From Limnoperna fortunei (Eukaryota; Mollusca; Bivalvia; Mytilida; Modiolidae), in the NCBI GenBank assembly GCA_944474755.1, contig OX104111.1, positions 97,134,805-97,198,804 of the forward strand: 64,000 nt of DNA, given 5' to 3'. Both the position numbers and the translations under genes were made by a program. Shown here piece after piece: positions 59,801-64,000 of this stretch; positions within the stretch are counted from its first letter, which is position 1; each line of letters starts with the position of its first letter. Below the pieces are notes generated by a model, which saw nothing but the letters and a program-made list of their open reading frames with translations, made no database searches and was not told where the DNA came from.

Positions 59801-61938
59801 GTTTTAGTGCAACACAAGGAGTCATTATAAAATGCTGGGAAGGAATAAATAGGTAGGAAAACACAGTACTATGGAGGGGGTCACTAAGAGAAGTTAGACT
59901 GTACTATCCTAGTGATAATGAGTCCATTGCCTTTTTATATTGCACCAAAAAAAATGTCACTGAACAGTTCATTTTATTAATGCAACACGTATAAATACAC
60001 AAAGTTCTCAAAGATATTATGGAATATTTAGATATTTTTGTCAAAAATTTTAGTGAAATGAATGTTGCAATACATGTGTAGTTTGCTTAATATCAAAATC
60101 AAGGCCCTGAAAATTTTCCAGAGTCATGCCAGACATTTTACCGGTCATCATATAAAAGTACTTTAAAAAAAAAAGGCAGGCTAAGTAAGGTTTAGCATTA
60201 ATACTTACTTTTTATTGTGTTTGCTTAAGTTGGGATGTGTATGTGCTTTTCCTTAAAGTTCAGAATTAAGGTCTTTTTAATTTTTTTCAAGACCATGGAA
60301 GATATTAGTTGTTGTTTTGTGATGGGTTCCTATGATATATGCATCGTGCAAGAAAGGAAATATATGTAGGAAAACATTCTGCTTCCTAAAATTTCTTTAT
60401 TATAAGATGGCATGTTGTCTATTCAACAAAGTAATGGCAAACAACATTTTTTATGAACATTTACATTTTAATAAAACCAGAAGTAGGAAGTTGTTACAAA
60501 ATTACAAGTTCGGAACAGAATTGAATTTATATGATATTCTGCGATGGACCACGTTTTTTACAAGTTATTATTTATAGAATTAAATATTCATTTTTGTTCT
60601 CATAGTTTCAATAGAATTTAATTTGAATTGATTTTCCCCAGATTTATGTACATCAGGTACATTGGAGCATGCGTAATGTACAATTTTGACCACACATGTT
60701 TTTCCATCATATTTTCTAAGCAATATAACATACAAACAATTCATTCTTATTGTTTCAAAATACTGTTGCAATAACATATTCTATGAAATGGATGAAACAG
60801 ATCTGTACTCATAATTAGGTTATCACCTGTTGTGTTAACCATATTACGTAATTAACACTTGACTGGAGTGAATGATAACTCATAAATAAACACGTGTCAG
60901 TGACAGGAAATAGCCTTAGGGTTGATTTTTTAATAAATATTTATATAGAGAGGAAATTAAAGGTAATAAAACCAACTAAAAGATATTTATATTATTGACC
61001 AAGTTAAATATAACTTTTTTAGATGTCCGATTTGACTAAACCTTAGTCCGACATTTTAATGTAAATGTCGGACATGTCCGGCAAATATTATACAATTACT
61101 GTCTTTTGATGAGGTAAATGTGTGGAGTTATTGACTTTTGAAAAAACTATTATTCACCGAGCCCAGCGGGCGAGGTGAATAACAAAGAGTTTTTTCAAAA
61201 GTCAATAACTCCACACATTTACCGAATCAAAAGACAGTTATTGTTTTATTCAATAAAAAAGGATATTCACTAAAAATAAAATGGTTATTCACCGCGGGAA
61301 AATGCATGCGATTGTTATTTTAAAAAGGGAATAACCGGGATTCTATAAATAACAATCGCATGCATTTTCCCGCGGTGAATAACCATTTTATTTTTAATGA
61401 ATATCCTTTTTTATTCAAATTTTTCAGTTACATTATTTTTATACAAAATGTTTTATATATTATTGAATAAGACCGTTTCCAGACCCTTGATCAAAATGTA
61501 ACATTTTACTCACGTATTTCCTTCTGCATAATTTCAGCATTCATATTATTTTTAACTTTTCAGTTTTAATACAGACATTACTGTCAACAGTTTATGGTTC
61601 CCCAGTAAAAAAATACCTGAAAGACTTTTTACTTCTAGGGTCTAAAAATCGACTTCCTCCTAAATCTCCATGTTCTGTCACAAGGACCTGCAATGTATAA
61701 TACATCAGATATTTGTGAGTTCTGAAAAAAGGTGTTACCTAATTATAAAATTACATACTTTACTATGTAAACATAGAGCAAATTGTCTTAATTAACTTAG
61801 CATTGTTACATAAAAAGTAAATAAAATACAACATTATAACTGTACAAAAAGTAGAAGCTTTCATTAGCACTTACACTTTCTTGACTCCCCTCTATTTTAC
61901 ATGGTGTAAACTGATCTTTGTTATACTGAGCAAATGCA
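53695..61938 (-). CDS. CAPZA: F-actin-capping protein subunit alpha (CAPZA), seven exons; 5' exons outside window
   Basis: Spliced minus-strand exons 61875-61938, 61617-61687, 58625-58840, 57697-57781, 55345-55416, 54505-54567 and 53695-53841 join in frame with AG/GT borders. They give about 242 residues to the stop. Animal family members are about 286 residues, so about 50 N-terminal residues are missing beyond 64000. Family signatures are plain: [68 protein letters not shown], and [28 protein letters not shown] near the C-terminus (split here: [10 protein letters not shown] + [10 protein letters not shown]). With the beta subunit it forms CapZ, which caps actin barbed ends; the C-terminal tail binds actin. 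This copy is intact. A dead partial copy lies at 35896-37967. Introns carry satellites and palindromes. Confidence 0.97.
54505..54567 (-). CDS. CAPZA: CAPZA exon (21 codons)
   Basis: Borders TTTTCAG|TCA and CAG|GTAATT; phase 0 on both sides. It encodes [20 protein letters not shown] and a final Q, the helix-forming segment before the C-terminal region. Confidence 0.95.
55345..55416 (-). CDS. CAPZA: CAPZA exon (24 codons)
   Basis: Borders TATAG|GTC and ACG|GTGAGT; phase 0. It encodes [20 protein letters not shown] and LNVT, the same length as in the vertebrate protein. Confidence 0.96.
55536..56100. other. CAPZA: CAPZA intron sequence with a worn repeat tail
   Basis: GGACGAACGAACAGACGAAT and GGACGGAC followed by GGGGGGTATAA (55893-55945) resembles the GGAC-plus-GGGGGTATA end of the element at 51504-52085, so this is probably another, worn member of that family. 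Confidence 0.5.
56101..57361 (+). mobile_element. dispersed element carrying a 146-bp satellite array, in a CAPZA intron
   Basis: The head has GTGTGGACACAGAAAAACGT then CTCGCCTGCA; the tail has a hairpin of GTCTCGCCT and AGGCGAGAC (57324-57358). So GTCTCGCCTGC and GCAGGCGAGAC are inverted at the two ends. Between them the phrase (G/A)TAGTTACAG recurs at 56235, 56381, 56527, 56673, 56819, 56965 and 57111, exactly 146 bp apart each time. Related single or few-unit copies lie at 57903-58425 and 58984-59433. Tandem arrays inside small mobile elements are known in bivalves (pearl-like and Helitron-like elements). The class here is inferred. Confidence 0.85.
57697..57781 (-). CDS. CAPZA: CAPZA exon (completes the Trp of NFW)
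   Basis: The acceptor ACAG|G supplies the third base of the Trp codon split from the 58625 border. It encodes [20 protein letters not shown] and MTGILKVQ, then CAG|GTAC. The middle part differs from the vertebrate segment, which is a variable stretch. Confidence 0.95.
57903..58425 (+). mobile_element. relative of the 56101-57361 element, worn
   Basis: Head TTTGGACACAGAAAAATGTC, tail GTCTTGCCTTCAGCAGGCAA. It holds about two diverged 146-bp-type units (CTACCATGCATGTTTACAGT, TAATATGCATAGTTACGGGA). Confidence 0.75.
58625..58840 (-). CDS. CAPZA: CAPZA exon (largest)
   Basis: Acceptor TTTCTTTCAG|A; donor TG|GTAACT inside a Trp codon. It encodes [20 protein letters not shown] through [20 protein letters not shown] and [15 protein letters not shown]. 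The in-frame ATG 29 bases upstream of this exon lies in the intron and is not a start. Confidence 0.97.
58984..59433 (+). mobile_element. relative of the 56101-57361 element, worn
   Basis: Head ACAAGTGTGGACACAGAAAA and TGTCTTGCCTG; a unit with CCAAATATTGTCATCCTACC near 59220. The tail is lost where a TACCGTAAAACGGTGTGTAT block, perhaps another element end, begins near 59432. Confidence 0.7.
59434..61092. other. CAPZA: CAPZA intron, little recognised
   Basis: TACCGTAAAACGGTGTGTAT and GTCCGCACC at the start may be a terminal fragment of a MITE. The rest shows no gene; the 81-codon open frame at 60332-60577 has no recognisable domain. TGTCGGACATGTCCGG near 61066 is a short dyad. Confidence 0.4.
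61093..61243. repeat. palindromic element, arms of about 66-70 bp, in a CAPZA intron
   Basis: The left arm 61093-61158 and right arm 61174-61243 pair almost fully (GGAGTTATTGACTTTTGAAA and its complement inside them). The centre is ACCGAGCCCAGCGGGCGAGGT. Confidence 0.9.
61250..61420. repeat. palindromic element, arms of about 70 bp, adjacent to the previous one
   Basis: The left arm 61250-61319 and right arm 61347-61420 pair (GGTTATTCACCGCGGGAAAA and its complement). The loop is about 27 nt. Its inner arms share TTATTCACCG with the centre-flanking part of the palindrome at 61093. Confidence 0.9.
61617..61687 (-). CDS. CAPZA: CAPZA exon (23 codons plus 2 bases)
   Basis: Borders TTGCAG|GTC and TTCAG|GTAT. 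It encodes [20 protein letters not shown] and KSF, and starts the Arg codon completed at 58840. Confidence 0.96.
61875..61938 (-). CDS. CAPZA: CAPZA first exon visible in the window
   Basis: Borders TTTGCAG|T and AGT|GTAAGT. The first T closes a codon from an exon beyond the window or not found here. It then encodes [20 protein letters not shown] and S. I searched 61939-64000 on the minus strand for the missing N-terminal coding sequence and found none. Confidence 0.94.
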
Positions 61939-63019
61939 CTGCAAATAAAAAAATAATGAACCAAATAAAATTGCTTTTACAGAGATGCAGATATTTTTTT
62001 TATTCTGACAGACATTAGGGCCAGCAATAGATAGTTTTGCCAGTCCTATCAACTTATAGCAAAACCTACATTTTTGCAAGTTTTTATAATAAATATTAAT
62101 TTACATAGGATAGATGACTAGACCATGCCTACCTCAGATGTTATTTCTACCTTGTAACCAGACTGGGAGAAGTGATACAAAGACTTCATTGAGACACTAG
62201 GGAGAAGTCAGGGATACCACAAACATAATTAATTTCACAGTCGTGACAAAGCTTTTTAAAAAAATTTCCATTATATTTTGTATTATGTGTGATTTCTTTG
62301 TATTTTTAAACTTTAACATGTGTGAATTAAGTATTTTTTCCTTATTATTCATGATAACCAACAACATCAAACATACCTTTACCATTATTCATTAAAAAGG
62401 ACTGACCAGACATAGCAACTATTTTTTTTTTATCTAGCACTACAAAATTTTAGCCAATAAAAATAGAGAAATTAAAAAAAATGTGTTTAGATTATAAAGA
62501 TATAAACATTATACATTAAGTTATTCTGTACATCGTAATATACTAGTACCTATCTGGGCAAAAATGTCAAAATAGTAAATACAATAACATTTTATTTAAT
62601 CCAGAAATAATTCTTCTGTGCAGCACACTTACACTGAGTTGTGCTGAAACTTAAATGGTCGATAATCCATTTGAAACACGAAACATTTGAAAAAAAAAAG
62701 AGTTAAATAAGCCAATTTCAATTTTATTTGTTTTACATCAAAATGTGTATTTAATCTAAAAAGAGAAGTATCAGTTCAATCACATACAAGTATTTTTTGT
62801 GAACTATTCATGTGAAAAAATTGTACAACTTAGACATCGTTATATACCAATTTACTATAGACAAAACCCTAGCATTGAAAAAATGATAGGTTTGTTAAAG
62901 TATTGCAATACTAGTTTACTTAACAATGTAGCTATTTTCATACACAAAATATCTAGTCTTCTATAAATTTGTATAGTTAATAATACGCAATATCTTTGTA
63001 AATATTAGTATATTAATTC
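61939..63019. other. CAPZA: CAPZA intron sequence
   Basis: AT-rich. I looked for missing N-terminal CAPZA coding sequence on the minus strand and found none. No element is recognised. Confidence 0.45.
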
Positions 63020-63165
63020 AATATCAAGGATTGCCAGTTTTCCTACCGCAGGTTGGTAGTTTTCTCCGGGTACTCCGGCTTCCTCCCCCAATAAAAACTG
63101 GACGCCATGATATAGCTGGAAAATTGCTGAAAGTGGCGTTAAACACTATCAAACAAACAAACAAT
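63020..63165 (+). mobile_element. 5'-truncated SINE (core and tail)
   Basis: GGATTGCCAGTTTTCCTACC, CTCCGGGTACTCCGGCTTCC, CAATAAAAACTGGACGCCAT and GCTGAAAGTGGCGTTAAACA follow in order and end in an ACAAAC repeat. This is the least worn core in the window. Confidence 0.8.
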
Positions 63166-64000
63166 ATAATTCAATATATGTATATATATCTACTTCAAAA
63201 TGACAGGTGCTAAAAAACTGTGCTAATCTGAATGTTAGCTATATTACAATTATTGAACATGTAATGATAGAGTTAAACTTCACTGACAATGTCTTGTCTA
63301 GCCATTTTATTGATTGTATATATGTTGTGTTTGCCTCTTGTAACAGTGTATTCTGTCATAGAGTGAATAAAATCTTGAAATCTTGGGCAACTTGATGGAG
63401 AGTTTCAAAAGCAAATTTATACGATCATACGAAAATAAAGGATTACACAGATAAAAAGTTACTTAGGTCTGTCAGGACTGATATATACCCAGGCTGCCCA
63501 AAAACCCTGCCAGACAATAGGTCCTGCAAAAAGGCTTCGTTTGATGGACCTCCTAAGCAAAACCACAGATAAGCTGCAACTCTGCTTTTAAAACTTGCAT
63601 CACGACAACAAGCTGTGTTAAAAGATTAAAAAAAAATATATCTCAAATCCAGAGAAACTTTACACGCGCGCACACAAATATCTAGACCAATAGGTAAAAT
63701 TGGCTATAAAAATATAGCTGTATTAAACAAGGTGTGTACTGGTGTGTAACCTGGTAATTATCATAACCAATATGTATTCATCTGACAGAAAATGAACAAC
63801 TCATCATTTTTGTATGTATTATATCGAATGATTAAGTTACTTTTAATACAGCAGCGTTTCCGTTAACGCAAATTTGTGCGTATTTTACGCATAAAAAACA
63901 TTTTTGACCCCCAAAAAATATCACCCAGAGGGTCATCATGACGCAGCAAATTATGTACCAAAAATTTTTAATACTCGTCTGATCCGGCAGCGTATGTTAT
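63166..64000. other. CAPZA: CAPZA intron or upstream sequence, nothing recognised
   Basis: No exon, tRNA or named repeat could be supported up to the window end. Confidence 0.4.

Overview
This is animal nuclear DNA, AT-rich and crowded with repeats, almost certainly from a bivalve mollusc and perhaps a mussel. The evidence is a split F-actin capping protein alpha gene with GT/AG introns, a C1q-domain gene (a family hugely expanded in bivalves), several LINE families, tRNA-derived SINEs with the invertebrate core domain, and dispersed repeats of a kind I know from mollusc genomes. There is no prokaryotic gene organisation. The organism call is inference. The gene and transposon calls are read from the sequence.

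Left part (1-27.9 kb) is mobile DNA. It holds a nearly intact CR1-like LINE on the minus strand (1-2991) with a 2A-like motif and PHD finger before its endonuclease and RT. Next is a decayed Tc1 (DD34E) transposase (3457-4473), a 19-bp TIR element (7237-7954), a 387-bp direct duplication (8240-9069) and a hAT-like MITE (11417-11559). A RNase H-bearing LINE (12010-17156) lies inside a foldback element, bounded by an exact 11-bp target-site duplication. Its 3' region carries an array of seven nested hairpins. Two further LINE relics follow (18430-20390 minus, 26830-27530 plus), with several large palindromes.

Right part (27.9-64 kb) is organised around CAPZA, the alpha subunit of F-actin capping protein, on the minus strand. 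Seven coding exons from 61938 to 53695 give about 242 residues to the natural stop. The first ~50 residues lie beyond the right edge. The last three exons and several kb of downstream flank are duplicated in direct orientation at about 27990-38095, where two of the three exon copies carry stop codons. The paralogous copies act as mutual empty sites. Copy 1 holds a 5846-bp TIR element with an exact 8-bp TSD (29300-35145). Copy 2 holds a 582-bp insertion with Helitron hallmarks (51504-52085, A|T target, CTAG end, no TSD). Between the two copies sit a C1q-domain exon with a frame-broken coiled-coil exon (43445-45572), a Helitron-like element with internal ~300-bp repeats, a 222-bp TTGA microsatellite and more dispersed repeats. 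CAPZA introns carry a 146-bp satellite embedded in a dispersed element, and two adjacent palindromes.

No new multi-gene system is visible. The most unusual signals are the hairpin array in the LINE 3' region, the palindromes that share a central GAGCG/GCGAG-type motif despite unrelated arms, and the paired duplication that dates several insertions.
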